Shown in pieces: positions 35,130 to 44,668 of a stretch of 59,284 nucleotides of DNA. The translations under genes were made by a program, and so were the position numbers. Source of the DNA: an uncultured Phycisphaerae bacterium. GTDB taxonomy: Bacteria; Planctomycetota; Phycisphaerae; UBA1845; Fen-1342. The notes beneath the pieces were generated by a model, which worked only from the letters and a program-made list of their open reading frames with translations, was not told where the DNA came from and searched no databases. The number at the start of each line of letters is the position of its first letter. Positions within the stretch are counted from its first letter, which is position 1. The stretch covers positions 1 to 59,284 of the forward strand of contig CALGJV010000030.1 of NCBI GenBank assembly GCA_937928595.1, in the 5' to 3' direction.

Positions 35130-36774
35130 GCCGCAGCGCCTCCACCGGCTGCATCGCGCCCGCGCGCCAGGCCGCCAGCAGCGAGCCGAGCGTGGCCGCC
35201 AGGATGGCCGCCACGATGACCGCCACCGTGTCCTCGACCCGCACGGTGCTGGGGATCGCGTCGAAGGAGTACACCTCGCGGCTCCAGACGCGCCAGCCGA
35301 ACGCCCACGTGAGGAAGTCCTGGATCTCGTTGATGTGGTGCACGAACACGATCCCCAGCGCCGCCCCGCTCAGCGCCCCGACCAGGCCCACGGCCGCGCC
35401 GTACGTCACGAAGATCGCCGCCACCCCGGTCGACGAGCCGCCGATGCTCTTGACGATGCCGATGTCGCGCGTCTTCTGGAGCACGATCATGTACAGGATG
35501 CACAGCACCAGCACGACGGCCACGAGCGAGATGATGCCGAACAGGATCGTGACCAGCCGCCGCTCGTTCTCGACCGGGGCGATGATGTGCCGCTGCGATT
35601 CCTCCCAGGTCAGGGCCTCGACCCGGTCGATGAGCAGGCGGTCGTCGAAGCCCAGATCGAAGCGCGGGTCCGCCGCGAGCGCGTGGTAGTGCTCCGAGAG
35701 GCGCTGCGCGACGGCCTCGGGACGGACCGGCCGCCCGGCGACCTGCGGGCGCAGCTTCACCTGGATCTGCGACGCCCGGCCCGGGACGGTGCCGATGGTC
35801 CGGCCGGTCTCGGGGTCGACTCGCTCGGTGGCGTGCATCTGGAGCAGCTTCTGGAGCAGCTCGAAGTCGCAGTAGACGTGCTGCGAGTCGATCTCGTAGA
35901 TCCCGGTGCGGGAGTCGTCGACGTACCGGAACGGCTGTTTGACGGGGATGTCCGCGGTGCCGGTGGCGCTGAGGGGCAGGAGCGTGAGCGCGACGACGCA
36001 GCCGCGCGGATAGGCCCAGAAGCGCTTGTAGGCGGCGGTGGGCAACCGCTCGGCGATGATGTCGCGACCGATGATGAGTCCGGGCAGCTCGTTGCCGGTG
36101 AAGCGCGGCGGGCCGTGGTCGTCGACCAGGTCGTAGACTCCGACGATCTCCGGCAGGCCGGCCCCGCGCAGGATGGCGGTCAGCTCGGTGGGGGGCGTGA
36201 GGGTGTCGCGCAGCCCGGCGGCCCAGCTCCGCTCGAGGGCGGCCTGGTACTCGGGCGGCAGGACGGGCCGCGGCCCGGTGCCGACGCGCGTGCCCCGCTC
36301 GTCACGGATCTCGATGGTCTGCTGCACGTCGAACCCCACCCGCGGCTGGGCCTGCGGGGCGAGCGAGGTCGTGCCGGGGTAGTAGGTCTCGTAGTACAGC
36401 CCGGACTTGAAGGCGTTAACCACGTACACGTCCGCGAGCCGGATGCCGACGACCCGCACGGTCTGCGTCTGGGTCGTCTCGCTGAAGCGCAGCAGGCCGT
36501 AGCTGTACAGGACCGGCGTGGCCTTCTCGATCTCCGGCCAGGCGGAAATGTCGGCGATGAACTCGTCGTACAGCGGAAAACCGCTGTAGGAGCGGTTGTC
36601 GATGATGATGTCGCCGAGCAGGCCGCGGGCCTTGGTCTTGAGCAGGTCCAGAAACCCGCCCATGACCGACATCACGATCAGCACCATCGCGCTGCACAGC
36701 ATCACCGCGGCGATCGCGAAGTACGCGATGCGGCGCTTGCGGAGATAGCGGAGCGTCAGAAAGAGCTTGTACAC
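35122..36774 (-). CDS. LolE/FtsX-type ABC transporter permease
   Basis: Inner-membrane permease of 550 residues. Seen: helix near residues 15-40 (AYFAIAAVMLCSAMVLIVMSVMGG) after YLRKRRIAYFA, a long extracytoplasmic domain (~45-410), then three C-terminal helices with RDIGIVKSIGGSSTGVAAIF and LLAAWRAGAMQPVEALRHE, the FtsX/MacB C-terminal pattern. Together with the ATPase it could move lipoproteins or other hydrophobic cargo from the inner membrane (inference from family). GTG start at 36774 has AGGA upstream; the frame continues upstream only as shadow. TATAAG at 36867-36862 is a possible -10. Confidence 0.9.
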   Translation of the reverse strand: MYKLFLTLRYLRKRRIAYFAIAAVMLCSAMVLIVMSVMGGFLDLLKTKARGLLGDIIIDNRSYSGFPLYDEFIADISAWPEIEKATPVLYSYGLLRFSETTQTQTVRVVGIRLADVYVVNAFKSGLYYETYYPGTTSLAPQAQPRVGFDVQQTIEIRDERGTRVGTGPRPVLPPEYQAALERSWAAGLRDTLTPPTELTAILRGAGLPEIVGVYDLVDDHGPPRFTGNELPGLIIGRDIIAERLPTAAYKRFWAYPRGCVVALTLLPLSATGTADIPVKQPFRYVDDSRTGIYEIDSQHVYCDFELLQKLLQMHATERVDPETGRTIGTVPGRASQIQVKLRPQVAGRPVRPEAVAQRLSEHYHALAADPRFDLGFDDRLLIDRVEALTWEESQRHIIAPVENERRLVTILFGIISLVAVVLVLCILYMIVLQKTRDIGIVKSIGGSSTGVAAIFVTYGAAVGLVGALSGAALGIVFVHHINEIQDFLTWAFGWRVWSREVYSFDAIPSTVRVEDTVAVIVAAILAATLGSLLAAWRAGAMQPVEALRHE

Positions 36775-36861
36775 GCGCGGATCCTGGCGCGGCGCGGGGC
36801 CGGGCACGCTCGGCGACCCACCGCGGCGGCCCCCGTCGTCCGGGCGGGAGCGCGAGCCCCC

Positions 36862-36867
36862 CTTATA
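36862..36867 (-). promoter_or_regulatory. Possible -10 box TATAAG for LolE-like gene
   Basis: TATAAG about 88 bases before the GTG start, in an otherwise GC-only gap between the coiled-coil gene and the permease. Confidence 0.3.
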
Positions 36868-36881
36868 CCCCCAGGCCCGGG

Positions 36882-37586
36882 TCAGCGAAACTGCGTGAAG
36901 ATCGCGATCACCAGCGCCGCCAGCGCCCCGAGCGTGAGCACCGCCCCGATGGTCAGGACGACCAGGAACCGCCGGCCCTGTGTCCGCACCAGCTCCGTCA
37001 GCGCGGTGTGCTGCTCGCGCTGCGCCCCGTGCAGCCGGTGCAGCACTTCCACCTGCACCTGGCCGGCCGTCCCCAACGCATCCACCGCCCGGCCAAAGCT
37101 GTGCACCGAGTGGAGCAGTTGCGTGCTGGACTCCTGCGACAGCTCGATCTGCTGGGCCACGGTCCGAACGGCATCGGCCTGGGCCTTGAGCGCGTCGGGA
37201 ATGCGCTGGACGGCCTCGGCCAGACCGGCGGCGCCGCGGCTGTTGGCCTCCGTCTGGGCCGCGATGGCCCGCAGGCACTCGCCCTGTGCGCGCTGAGTCT
37301 CGGCGAGCTGCTCGAGCACGGTGCCGACGCGGTCGAGCGAGCGCGTGAGCTGCGCGGCGTGGGCGTCCTGCCGCTCGAAGTGCGCCTGGAGCGCGTCGGC
37401 CAGGGCGACGACGCGCTGCGAAACCTCCGTCAGTTGCGTGACGCTGCGGGAGCGCGGCCACCAGAGGCCGCGCCCGCCGCCGTCGCCATTGGCCGGCCGG
37501 AGCGCGACGGGGGCGTCGCCGCCGCGGAGCGGATCATCGTTGCGGAACACGGAGCTGAGGCGTTGCCAGAACGATCCGGGCCCCAT
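36882..37586 (-). CDS. Coiled-coil, tail-anchored membrane protein
   Basis: Unrecognised protein of 234 residues. Seen: basic/Gly-rich N-terminal ~50 residues, a long heptad-like helical region (~52-200: SQRVVALADALQAHFERQDAH, LDRVGTVLEQLAETQ, and so on) resembling methyl-accepting or phage-tail-like coiled coils, and one hydrophobic C-terminal helix (FLVVLTIGAVLTLGALAALVI). Start fixed by GGAGG 7 bases upstream; earlier in-frame ATG lacks RBS. Same strand and 107 bases ahead of the LolE-like permease, so it may be its partner, but no function is assigned. Confidence 0.75.
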   Translation of the reverse strand: MGPGSFWQRLSSVFRNDDPLRGGDAPVALRPANGDGGGRGLWWPRSRSVTQLTEVSQRVVALADALQAHFERQDAHAAQLTRSLDRVGTVLEQLAETQRAQGECLRAIAAQTEANSRGAAGLAEAVQRIPDALKAQADAVRTVAQQIELSQESSTQLLHSVHSFGRAVDALGTAGQVQVEVLHRLHGAQREQHTALTELVRTQGRRFLVVLTIGAVLTLGALAALVIAIFTQFR

Positions 37587-38089
37587 GTCTCGACCTCCAT
37601 GCGAGAAAAACGTCGTCCCTGCTCGATGGCGCGCATTGTAGCCAAGGCGGGCGGCCGCGGCGACCCGGGGCCGGCGGCCCAAAAGGAAACCGGATCGACC
37701 CCACCGTGGCGGCCGGCTGTTCCGCTCAGGTCCCCCGCGGGCATCTTCGCCCCGCAACGCGCGAACGCCGCAAGCGGCAACGGTTGTGTCAGGTCGATCC
37801 GGTCCAGATCGGAAACAGTGGTCTCAGGCGGCATCGAGCGCGCACCTTCTGCCCGCACGACGCCTCAACAACGGCCTCCGACATGTCACACACGGCCGCG
37901 CCGCCGTGACGCGGACCGAAGATTCGCGTTGTACGCGGCCGCGGAAGGGCGGGCGCGGCCGCCGGCGAAGCACATCCCCATCGCCGTCTCAAGTATCCAT
38001 CGTCCGGAGGCGCAAGTCAACTGAAATCGCCGGATTCGGGCGGGAAAAACGCATTTCGGGCGGTCTACCGACGCGCAGCGGAACGCCTT
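37587..38089. other. Gap between coiled-coil gene and uvrC
   Basis: No gene recognised. A TACAAT (37640 to 37635, minus strand) about 49 bases before the coiled-coil gene is a likely -10 for it. Short open frames here are Arg/Pro rich without RBS. Confidence 0.5.
37635..37640 (-). promoter_or_regulatory. -10 box TACAAT for coiled-coil gene
   Basis: TACAAT in GC-rich surroundings, upstream of the GGAGG and ATG at 37586. Confidence 0.4.
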
Positions 38090-39559
38090 TCAGCTCTCGG
38101 CCGGCGGGTCGCCGTGCGACTCGTCGAGCGTCACCTCGCCGCGCCGCGCGCGCGGGCGGCGCCGGGGCGGCGGGCGCCGCCCGGCGGCGACATCCTCGTC
38201 GAACGTCTGCTTGCGGCGCAGGATGTGGTGATAGTGCTGCCCGAAGCGGTGGGCCTCGTCCCGCACGCTCTGAAGCAGGCGCAGCGCCTCGTGCTGGCGC
38301 GGGAGGCGCAGCGGTTCGCTGCGCGCCTGCACGTACACCAGCTCCTCGCGCTTCGCGAGCGACACGACCATCGCGGGCCGGGCCGCCGCGCCGCGCTCCA
38401 GCTCGACGGCGCGGCGCAGCTCGTCAAACGCCCCCAGCGCCGCGTGCAGCTGGCCGAGCCCGCCGTCGATCAGGATCACGTCGGGGTAGAGCTCCTCGGC
38501 CGCCGCGGCGTAGCGGTAGCGCCGCACGATGACCTCGCGGATCATGGCGTAGTCGTCGACGCCGCCGACCGTCTTGATGCGGTAGCGGCGGTAGCCCGCT
38601 TTGTACGGCCGGCCGTCGATGAAACACACCAGCGAACCGACCGACGCCTCGCCGTGCAGCGTGGCGATGTCGAGGCCCTCGATGATCCGCGGCCGCTCCG
38701 GCAGGTCGAGGATCTGCTGGAGCTTGTCGAGCCCGGCCGCCGGGTCGATGAAGAAGACCTCGGGCTGCACATCGGCGTGCACGTCGCCCGACAGCGACAG
38801 CGACTCGATCGCCTTCAGCCGGTCGCGGAGCACGGCGGCGTCCTCGTAGCGCTTTTCCGCGGCCGCGGCCTCCATTTCCGCGCGGAGCTGGCGCAGGAAC
38901 GTGGTGCGCTTCGAGCCGAGGAGCTTGCGGAGGCGGCGGATGTCCGCGGCGTAGGCTTCGCGGCTGATGCGGTCGGCGCACGGCGCGCTGCACTGGTCGA
39001 TCGCGTGCAGCAGGCAGGGGCGGAAGAAGCGGCGCTGCGGGTCGTCCGCGCGGATGTCGAGCTCGCAGGTGCGGAACTTGAAGACCTTCTGGAGCGCGTT
39101 GACGGCGTCGCGGGCGCCGGCCGCGTTCAGCAGCGGGCCGTAGAGCTTGGTGCCGCGGGCGCTGGGGCGCCGGGTGACATAGACACCGGGGAAGTCGTCG
39201 CGCAGCGTGATCTCGATGTAGGGGAAGCTCTTGCCGTCCTTGAGGCGCTCGTTGTACGGCGGCTGGATATCCTTGATGAGGCGGGCTTCCTTGAGCAGCG
39301 CGTCGACTTCGGACGGGCACTCGAGGAAGTCGACCTCGTCGACCAGCGTGATCATGTGGTCGATCCGCGGCCCCCGCGTCGCCAGCAGATCCGCCCCCTC
39401 CTGAAAATAGCTGCTCACCCGCGCCCGCAGGTCGCGCGCCTTGCCGACGTACAGCACCCGCCCCTCCCGGTCCTTCATCAGGTACACGCCGGGCGTCTTC
39501 GGAAAGCGTGCGATCTGGTCGCGCAGGCGCTCCAGAACGGCTGGGTCGGGTCCGGGCAT
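38090..39559 (-). CDS. uvrC: UvrABC system protein C, short form
   Basis: Nuclease subunit that incises on both sides of a DNA lesion. Seen: GIY-YIG domain (~15-95: PGVYLMKDREGRVLYVGKA), UVR motif (LRAEMEAAAAEKRYEDAAVLRDRL), and the RNase H-like C-terminal nuclease with IEGLDIATLHG (Asp), ILIDGGLGQL (Asp) and RDEAHRFGQHYHHILRRK (His). It ends soon after that at 489 residues; the helix-hairpin-helix DNA-binding domain that makes E. coli UvrC ~610 residues is missing, replaced by a Pro/Arg-rich tail. Start ATG 39559 is 9 bases after a perfect TATAAT, suggesting a nearly leaderless message. Confidence 0.93.
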   Translation of the reverse strand: MPGPDPAVLERLRDQIARFPKTPGVYLMKDREGRVLYVGKARDLRARVSSYFQEGADLLATRGPRIDHMITLVDEVDFLECPSEVDALLKEARLIKDIQPPYNERLKDGKSFPYIEITLRDDFPGVYVTRRPSARGTKLYGPLLNAAGARDAVNALQKVFKFRTCELDIRADDPQRRFFRPCLLHAIDQCSAPCADRISREAYAADIRRLRKLLGSKRTTFLRQLRAEMEAAAAEKRYEDAAVLRDRLKAIESLSLSGDVHADVQPEVFFIDPAAGLDKLQQILDLPERPRIIEGLDIATLHGEASVGSLVCFIDGRPYKAGYRRYRIKTVGGVDDYAMIREVIVRRYRYAAAAEELYPDVILIDGGLGQLHAALGAFDELRRAVELERGAAARPAMVVSLAKREELVYVQARSEPLRLPRQHEALRLLQSVRDEAHRFGQHYHHILRRKQTFDEDVAAGRRPPPRRRPRARRGEVTLDESHGDPPAES

Positions 39560-39568
39560 CGCGGCGCA

Positions 39569-39574
39569 ATTATA
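39569..39574 (-). promoter_or_regulatory. Consensus -10 TATAAT for uvrC
   Basis: Perfect TATAAT ending 9 bases before the uvrC ATG and lying in the 45-base gap after dinG. uvrC can therefore be made independently of the upstream genes. Confidence 0.5.
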
Positions 39575-39604
39575 CGCCGCAGCCGCGCGCCGCGCCGCCG
39601 ACCG

Positions 39605-41734
39605 CTACCACGGCCGCTCCGACACCTCCCGCCGACAGGGCGGCAGGCTGTCCAGGAATCGCCGGCCGTACGGCTTGCGGACGACGCGCGGATCGAGCAG
39701 CACGACGATGCCGCGGTCGGTCCGGCTACGGATCAGCCGGCCGAACCCCTGCCGAAACTTCAGCACGGCCTCGGGGAGCTGGTAGTCGTTGAAGGGGTTG
39801 CCGCCGCGCCGCCGCACGAGGTCGATCCGGGCCTCGACCATCGGCCGGTCGGGCACCGCGAACGGCAGCTTCACGATGATGACGTTGGAGAGCGCCTCGC
39901 CGACCACGTCCACGCCCTGCCAGAAGCTGTCCGTGCCGAAGATCGCCGCCCGCGGCGTGACGCGGAACTGCGCGAGCATCTGCGCCGGCGAGAGGTCCTC
40001 GCCCTGGGCCAGCAGCGTGTAGCCGTCGGCGGCCAGATCCTCCCGGACGGTGCGCACGCATTCGCCCAGCATGCGGTAGCTGGTGAACAGAACGAACGCC
40101 CGCCCCTCCGTCTGCCGCAGGAAATGCGTGATCGCGCGGCACGCCGCGGGCGTGAACTCCGCCGCGGACGGGTCCGGCAGGCCGGCCTCGATGTGCAGCG
40201 TGACCTGCCGCTCGAAGTCGAAGGGCGAGCCGAGCCGCAGCGTGTCGACGCGTGTCGTACCGGCCGACGAATCCGCCGGCGACGCGGAGTCCGCGCCCGA
40301 CGCCACGCCGCAGGCCGCAGCGCGGGCGGACCGGTCGGCGGCGGCGGATGGGACGGGCGGGCGGCGGCGCGCGGCGGGCGCCGGCGCCGGCGGCACCACA
40401 CCGAGCCGCGCGAGAAGGTACTCGAAGCGGTCGTCGCCGGCCGCCGCGAGCGTCGCGCTCGTCAGCACCACGCTGGGCAGCCGCGCGAAGAGCAGCTCGT
40501 GCAGCACCCCGGCGACATCGAGCGGTGCGGCGCACAGCGAGATCCGCCGGGCGGCGTCGCCCGCGCCCCGGCGCGCGTCGCCGGTCCGCGGCTCGGCGCC
40601 GTCTTCGATCCAGTACACGTGCTCGGCCTCGGCCTGCGAGAGCAGGCTGTTCACCTCGGCGGCCAGCTCGGCGGCGCGCTCGGCCGCGGCGCCGACCTCG
40701 TAGCGGTCCGGCTCGCGCGGCAGCTCCTTCTGGAGCGGTCCGAGCGCGGCGACGACCCGCTCCAGTGCCGGCGTGAGCACGTTCGCCACCGGCGGCACCG
40801 CGACGAGCCGGCCGTTCGACCGGCCGTGGCGGCGGTGCCACTCGGCCAGCGCGTCGTAGAACTGCGAACAGGCGCTTTGGGCGGCCACGACGGCGCGGCG
40901 GTGCTCGTCCGCGCCCAGCGTCGCGAGCAGCCCCTTGCCGGTGCGCTCGTTGAAGAGGCCGGCCAGCACATGCTGAACCTGTCCGGCCGAGACGCTCACG
41001 CCGAGTTGATCGCTGGCGACGCCTTCGAGCGTGTGGGCCTCGTCGAGGACGACGAGCTCGTAGTCGGGCAGCACGCTCGCGCCGCTGCGGCGCAACAGCA
41101 GGTCGGACATGAGCAGCGCGTGGTTGACGACGAGCAGCTGGGCTTCATCGGCCCGCCGCCGCGCCCGCTGGTAGAAGCAGAGGTCGTAGGTGGGACAGCG
41201 GCGGCCGAGGCAGTTGTTGTGCTCGCTGCGGACCCTCTCCCAGACGTCGAGCGGCGGCTGCTGGGGCAGGCTGGCGAGCGAGCCGTCCTCGGTGCGGTAG
41301 GCCCAGTCCTCGACGGCGTGCAGGGCATCGCGCAGGAACAGGTTGGGCAACAGCGTGTTCTGCTTCTCGCTGAGCCCCTTGAGCCGGCGCAGGCTCACAT
41401 AGTTCTGGCGGCCCTTGACGAGCTCGGCCCGGAACGGCTCGCCCAGTGCTTCCTGGAGAAACGGCACGTCCTTGCGGATGAGCTGCTCCTGAAGCGCGAT
41501 CGTGTGCGTGCTGACGACAACCCGCCGGCCGTGGGCGAGGATTTGCTCGATCGCCGGCAGCAGGTAGGCGAACGTCTTGCCCACCCCGGTGCCGGCCTCG
41601 ACCGCCAGGTGCCGCCCGGCACGGAACGCCGCCGCGACGGCCTCCGCCATGGCGACCTGCTGGGGGCGCGGCTCGAACCCGGGGAGGCGCCGGGCGATCC
41701 GCCCGCCGGGCGCCAGCCATTCGCGCACCAGCAT
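39605..41734 (-). CDS. dinG: DinG/XPD-type ATP-dependent DNA helicase
   Basis: Superfamily 2 helicase of 709 residues with an iron-sulfur domain. Seen: Walker [10 protein letters not shown] (residues 46-54), [15 protein letters not shown], Fe-S cysteines including [16 protein letters not shown] box ([11 protein letters not shown]), and C-terminal motifs ([44 protein letters not shown]). Around residues 440-490 a Pro/Ala/Ser-rich insertion interrupts the second RecA lobe. RBS GGGAGG. Starts 17 bases after the small membrane protein and precedes uvrC, fitting a repair-related unit. Confidence 0.93.
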   Translation of the reverse strand: MLVREWLAPGGRIARRLPGFEPRPQQVAMAEAVAAAFRAGRHLAVEAGTGVGKTFAYLLPAIEQILAHGRRVVVSTHTIALQEQLIRKDVPFLQEALGEPFRAELVKGRQNYVSLRRLKGLSEKQNTLLPNLFLRDALHAVEDWAYRTEDGSLASLPQQPPLDVWERVRSEHNNCLGRRCPTYDLCFYQRARRRADEAQLLVVNHALLMSDLLLRRSGASVLPDYELVVLDEAHTLEGVASDQLGVSVSAGQVQHVLAGLFNERTGKGLLATLGADEHRRAVVAAQSACSQFYDALAEWHRRHGRSNGRLVAVPPVANVLTPALERVVAALGPLQKELPREPDRYEVGAAAERAAELAAEVNSLLSQAEAEHVYWIEDGAEPRTGDARRGAGDAARRISLCAAPLDVAGVLHELLFARLPSVVLTSATLAAAGDDRFEYLLARLGVVPPAPAPAARRRPPVPSAAADRSARAAACGVASGADSASPADSSAGTTRVDTLRLGSPFDFERQVTLHIEAGLPDPSAAEFTPAACRAITHFLRQTEGRAFVLFTSYRMLGECVRTVREDLAADGYTLLAQGEDLSPAQMLAQFRVTPRAAIFGTDSFWQGVDVVGEALSNVIIVKLPFAVPDRPMVEARIDLVRRRGGNPFNDYQLPEAVLKFRQGFGRLIRSRTDRGIVVLLDPRVVRKPYGRRFLDSLPPCRREVSERPW

Positions 41735-41751
41735 CGCCGCGCCTCCCGCGC

Positions 41752-42213
41752 TCACGTGGCCCCGGTGAGCTCGCTGATGAAATGCACGGTCAGCAGCACG
41801 GTCGCGCCGCCCGTCAGCAGCACCACGGCCGCGCCAAAAACCCAGGTGAAGGTCCGCCCGCTCAGCCGCCCGCCGCGCATCGTCGCGACGATGTGCGGGC
41901 GGGCCAGGACCAGCATACTGATGAGCATCGCGCCGGACGTGAGCGGCACGGAGATCGAGTGCACGTAGCTGTACATCCAGGCGGTGCGGTTGACGGTGCG
42001 TTCGCGGCCGGTCAGTGAATGCAGAAAATGCCCGCGCACGATGTACACGTCTTCGGCAACGCCGTCGGGCCGGACGATCCTGTCGAGCTGGCCGTTGTGG
42101 GCGTCGCCGCCGAGCACGGCGTACGTCACGGTATAGAGCACGAGGTTCAGCAGGCCCAGCGCGATGATCGCGATGCACAGCTCGTTGCGACGGCGCGACG
42201 GCAGGCGGTCCAC
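41752..42213 (-). CDS. Small multi-pass membrane protein, unknown
   Basis: About 153 residues with three hydrophobic helices ([22 protein letters not shown] near the start, [16 protein letters not shown] in the middle, [21 protein letters not shown] near the end). Between helix one and two lies a hydrophilic loop with [25 protein letters not shown]. No family recognised. Start is not certain: GTG 42213 has GAGGGG upstream and removes Pro-rich upstream sequence; the frame is open further. Same strand and tightly spaced between thiG and dinG. Confidence 0.6.
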   Translation of the reverse strand: MDRLPSRRRNELCIAIIALGLLNLVLYTVTYAVLGGDAHNGQLDRIVRPDGVAEDVYIVRGHFLHSLTGRERTVNRTAWMYSYVHSISVPLTSGAMLISMLVLARPHIVATMRGGRLSGRTFTWVFGAAVVLLTGGATVLLTVHFISELTGAT

Positions 42214-42292
42214 CGGACAGGGCCCCTCGGCGTGGGCCGGGCGCAGCGGCGCCGGCGCGAGCGACAGCCCGCCGTCGCGGAAGTCGGCAGTG

Positions 42293-43150
42293 TCACGGTC
42301 GGACCGGGGCAATGCGGCCCTCCATCGGCGACGACGCGCTGGCGTACAGCTTCCGCGGGATCCGCCCCGCCCGGAACGCGTGGTACCCCGCCTCCAGCGC
42401 CGCCGCCATGGCCCGCGCCATGCGCACCGGCTCCCGCGCGCCCGCAATTCCCGTGTTCAGCAGCACGCCGTCGGCGCCCAGCTCCATCGCCAGCGTCACG
42501 TCCGATGCCGTCCCCACTCCCGCATCCACGATCACCGGATACTCCGGGTCGTCCGCCTTGAGTTGCTCGAGAATGATGCGGATGTTGTTCGGATTGAGAA
42601 TGCCCTGGCCGCTGCCGATCGGCGAGCCCAGCGGCATCACGCTGGCACAGCCGAGGGCCTTGAGCCGCTGACAGAGGATCGGGTCGTCGTTGGCGTAGGC
42701 GAGAACGATGAAGCCCTCCTTCAGCAGCACCTCCGCCGCCCGCAGCGTCTCGACCGGGTCCGGCAGCAGCGTCCGCCGATCGCCCAGCACCTCCAGCTTG
42801 ACCCAGCGGGCCCCGGGGTTGTCGAGCCCCTCGAGCAGCTCGCGCCCGAGGCGCGCGGCCCGCACCGCGTCGTCCGCGGTGAAGCAGCCGGCCGTGTTCG
42901 GCAGGATGGTGTAGCGCCGCAGGTCGAGGAAGTCGAGCAGGCTGCGGCCCTGCGGGTCGTATAGGCGCTCGCGACGTACCGCCACGGTCACGACCTGGCA
43001 GCCGGAGGCGTCCAGCGCGGCGCGCATCAGCTCGTAGTCGGGCTGCCCGTCGCGCAGGTACTTGCCCGTGCCCACGAACAGCCGCGACCGGATCGCGAAA
43101 TCGGCGATCCGCAGCGGAGGAATCTCGCAAGCGGACACGGGGACGCTCAT
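42293..43150 (-). CDS. thiG: Thiazole synthase ThiG
   Basis: Forms the thiazole phosphate of thiamin from deoxyxylulose phosphate, an imine donor and ThiS thiocarboxylate. 285 residues, TIM barrel. Seen: [10 protein letters not shown] near residue 25, [28 protein letters not shown] with the Schiff-base Lys, [33 protein letters not shown] and [17 protein letters not shown] directly follows the thiS stop. No other thi genes are in the window. Confidence 0.96.
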   Translation of the reverse strand: MSVPVSACEIPPLRIADFAIRSRLFVGTGKYLRDGQPDYELMRAALDASGCQVVTVAVRRERLYDPQGRSLLDFLDLRRYTILPNTAGCFTADDAVRAARLGRELLEGLDNPGARWVKLEVLGDRRTLLPDPVETLRAAEVLLKEGFIVLAYANDDPILCQRLKALGCASVMPLGSPIGSGQGILNPNNIRIILEQLKADDPEYPVIVDAGVGTASDVTLAMELGADGVLLNTGIAGAREPVRMARAMAAALEAGYHAFRAGRIPRKLYASASSPMEGRIAPVRP

Positions 43151-43351
43151 TCAGCCACCTCCCACCAGCGTGACGATCTCGACGCGATCGCCCGGACTCA
43201 GCGGCGTCTGCGCGTAGTCGCCGCGGCGCACAAGCTGCGTGTTCAGCTCCACCGCCACCCGCTGCGGAACCAGTTGCAGCCGCGCAACCAGCTCCGCCAC
43301 CGTCGTGCCCTCCGGCACCTCCTGCGGCTCATCATTCACGAAGACCTGCAT
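43151..43351 (-). CDS. thiS: Sulfur carrier protein ThiS
   Basis: 66-residue ubiquitin-fold sulfur carrier. Seen: FVNDEPQEVPEGTTVAELV, VAVELNTQLVRR, and C-terminal VTLVGGG; the terminal Gly is adenylated and thiocarboxylated before sulfur transfer to ThiG. ATG has GGAG upstream. A perfect TATAAT lies at 43375 to 43370. Confidence 0.93.
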   Translation of the reverse strand: MQVFVNDEPQEVPEGTTVAELVARLQLVPQRVAVELNTQLVRRGDYAQTPLSPGDRVEIVTLVGGG

Positions 43352-43369
43352 CGCATGCTCCAGCGGGCG

Positions 43370-43375
43370 ATTATA
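43370..43375 (-). promoter_or_regulatory. Consensus -10 TATAAT for thiS-thiG
   Basis: Perfect TATAAT 18 bases before the thiS ATG. A leader of roughly 12 bases leaves no room for a TPP riboswitch upstream. Confidence 0.5.
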
Positions 43376-43525
43376 CGAGCGCGCCGCGGCGGCCGGAACG
43401 GGCCTCGTGGCCGCCCCCCGCGGCCCCCGGACACGCGCAAGCCGCGCTGGCACGGCAACCCAGCAAACCGCATACTGCCCCCGCGGCGGCTCGCATCCGC
43501 CCCCGTTTCCATCGGAGCATCACCC

Positions 43526-44545
43526 ATGACCGGGACCACGGGACACGGCTCGCAGCCCCAACGGCTTTCCCACGGCATCCTCCTGGCGGCGGTCGTCGCC
43601 CTGGGCGGCTGCGCGACCGCCAACTACGGCCGCCCCGGCGCCTTCGCCGACCGGCGCGGCGACGAGATCGTGGTGTGCGGCCGGCTCGTGCACACGGGGG
43701 CGCCGGTGGTGCTCTGGTTCGATCCGGGTGGGTACGACGCGTACCGCGCGGAGTGCCGCTTCATCGCCGACCAGGAGAAACCGACCAAGCCGGTCAGCGA
43801 CTCGCTCATCCGTTACGACACGTTCCGGCGGAACCTGCCCGACGCGCTCAAGACGCAAATCCGCGAGCGCGGCTGGACGCTGCGCGAGTTGCAGGAGCAC
43901 GTGGACCAGTTCGTGATCCACTACGATGTGTGCGTCACGTCGCGCAAGTGCTTCCAGGTGCTGCACGACCTGCGGGGGCTGAGCGTGCACTTCATGCTCG
44001 ACCTCGACGGGACGATCTACCAGACGCTCGACCTCAAGGAGCGGGCCTGGCACGCCGGCGAAGCGAACGACCGCAGCGTCGGCATCGAGATCGCGAACAT
44101 CGGCGCCTACCCGGACACCGAAACGCTCAACCAGTGGTACCGGCCCGACGCCCGCGGCCGCCTGCTCGTGACCTTTCCGCCGGACTTCGGGCCGACCGGG
44201 ATCCGCACGCCGCACTTCGTGGCCCGCCCGGCCCGCAACGACCTGGTCTCCGGCGAGATCCACGGGCGGCGGCTGTACCAGTACGACTTCACCGACGCGC
44301 AGTACGAGTCCCTCATCCGGCTGACGGCGACACTCTGCCGCGTGCTGCCGAAGATCCGGCCGGACTGTCCGCGCACGCCCGACGGCCGCGTGCGGTGGGA
44401 CGTGCTGACGCCCGAGGAGCGGGCGCAGTTCAGCGGCCTGCTAGGACACTACCACATTACGACGTCGAAAGTGGACCCGGGCCCGGCGTTCGACTGGGAG
44501 CGCGTGCTGCGCGGCGCGCGGCAGCGGCTGAAGGCGTGGTGGTAG
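43526..44545 (+). CDS. N-acetylmuramoyl-L-alanine amidase lipoprotein
   Basis: Zinc amidase (Amidase_2/PGRP fold) of 339 residues that cleaves the lactyl-alanine bond of peptidoglycan or muropeptides. Seen: lipoprotein signal with lipobox ending LGGC (Cys ~residue 29), then zinc ligands FVIHYD (~130), WHAGE (~175) and GHYHITTSKVDPGPAFDW (~308-325), whose final HxxxxxxKxDPG is diagnostic. About 60 residues between the second and third ligand are larger than in AmpD. GGAG precedes the ATG. Attached to the outer leaflet, probably for recycling or remodelling. Converges with no gene; the next one follows on the same strand. Confidence 0.92.
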   Translation: MTGTTGHGSQPQRLSHGILLAAVVALGGCATANYGRPGAFADRRGDEIVVCGRLVHTGAPVVLWFDPGGYDAYRAECRFIADQEKPTKPVSDSLIRYDTFRRNLPDALKTQIRERGWTLRELQEHVDQFVIHYDVCVTSRKCFQVLHDLRGLSVHFMLDLDGTIYQTLDLKERAWHAGEANDRSVGIEIANIGAYPDTETLNQWYRPDARGRLLVTFPPDFGPTGIRTPHFVARPARNDLVSGEIHGRRLYQYDFTDAQYESLIRLTATLCRVLPKIRPDCPRTPDGRVRWDVLTPEERAQFSGLLGHYHITTSKVDPGPAFDWERVLRGARQRLKAWW

Positions 44546-44580
44546 GCCCGCGTGGCGGCCCGGTCGGCCGGCCGGGCGGG

Positions 44581-44586
44581 TACACT
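44581..44586 (+). promoter_or_regulatory. -10 box TACACT for metallophosphoesterase gene
   Basis: TACACT preceded by GGGCGGG (as at 13598) 83 bases before the ATG at 44669. Confidence 0.4.
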
Positions 44587-44668
44587 GGGGCCGTTGAAAC
44601 CCGCGCGTCGCGGGTCGGCCGCGTCGGTGGCCCTCGCTTCGGCACCGACCGCTGTTTGTGAGGACATC

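Noticed and set aside
38114-41968. 1284-codon plus-strand frame opposite uvrC and dinG
   Set aside because: Shadow; both minus-strand genes carry complete motif sets.
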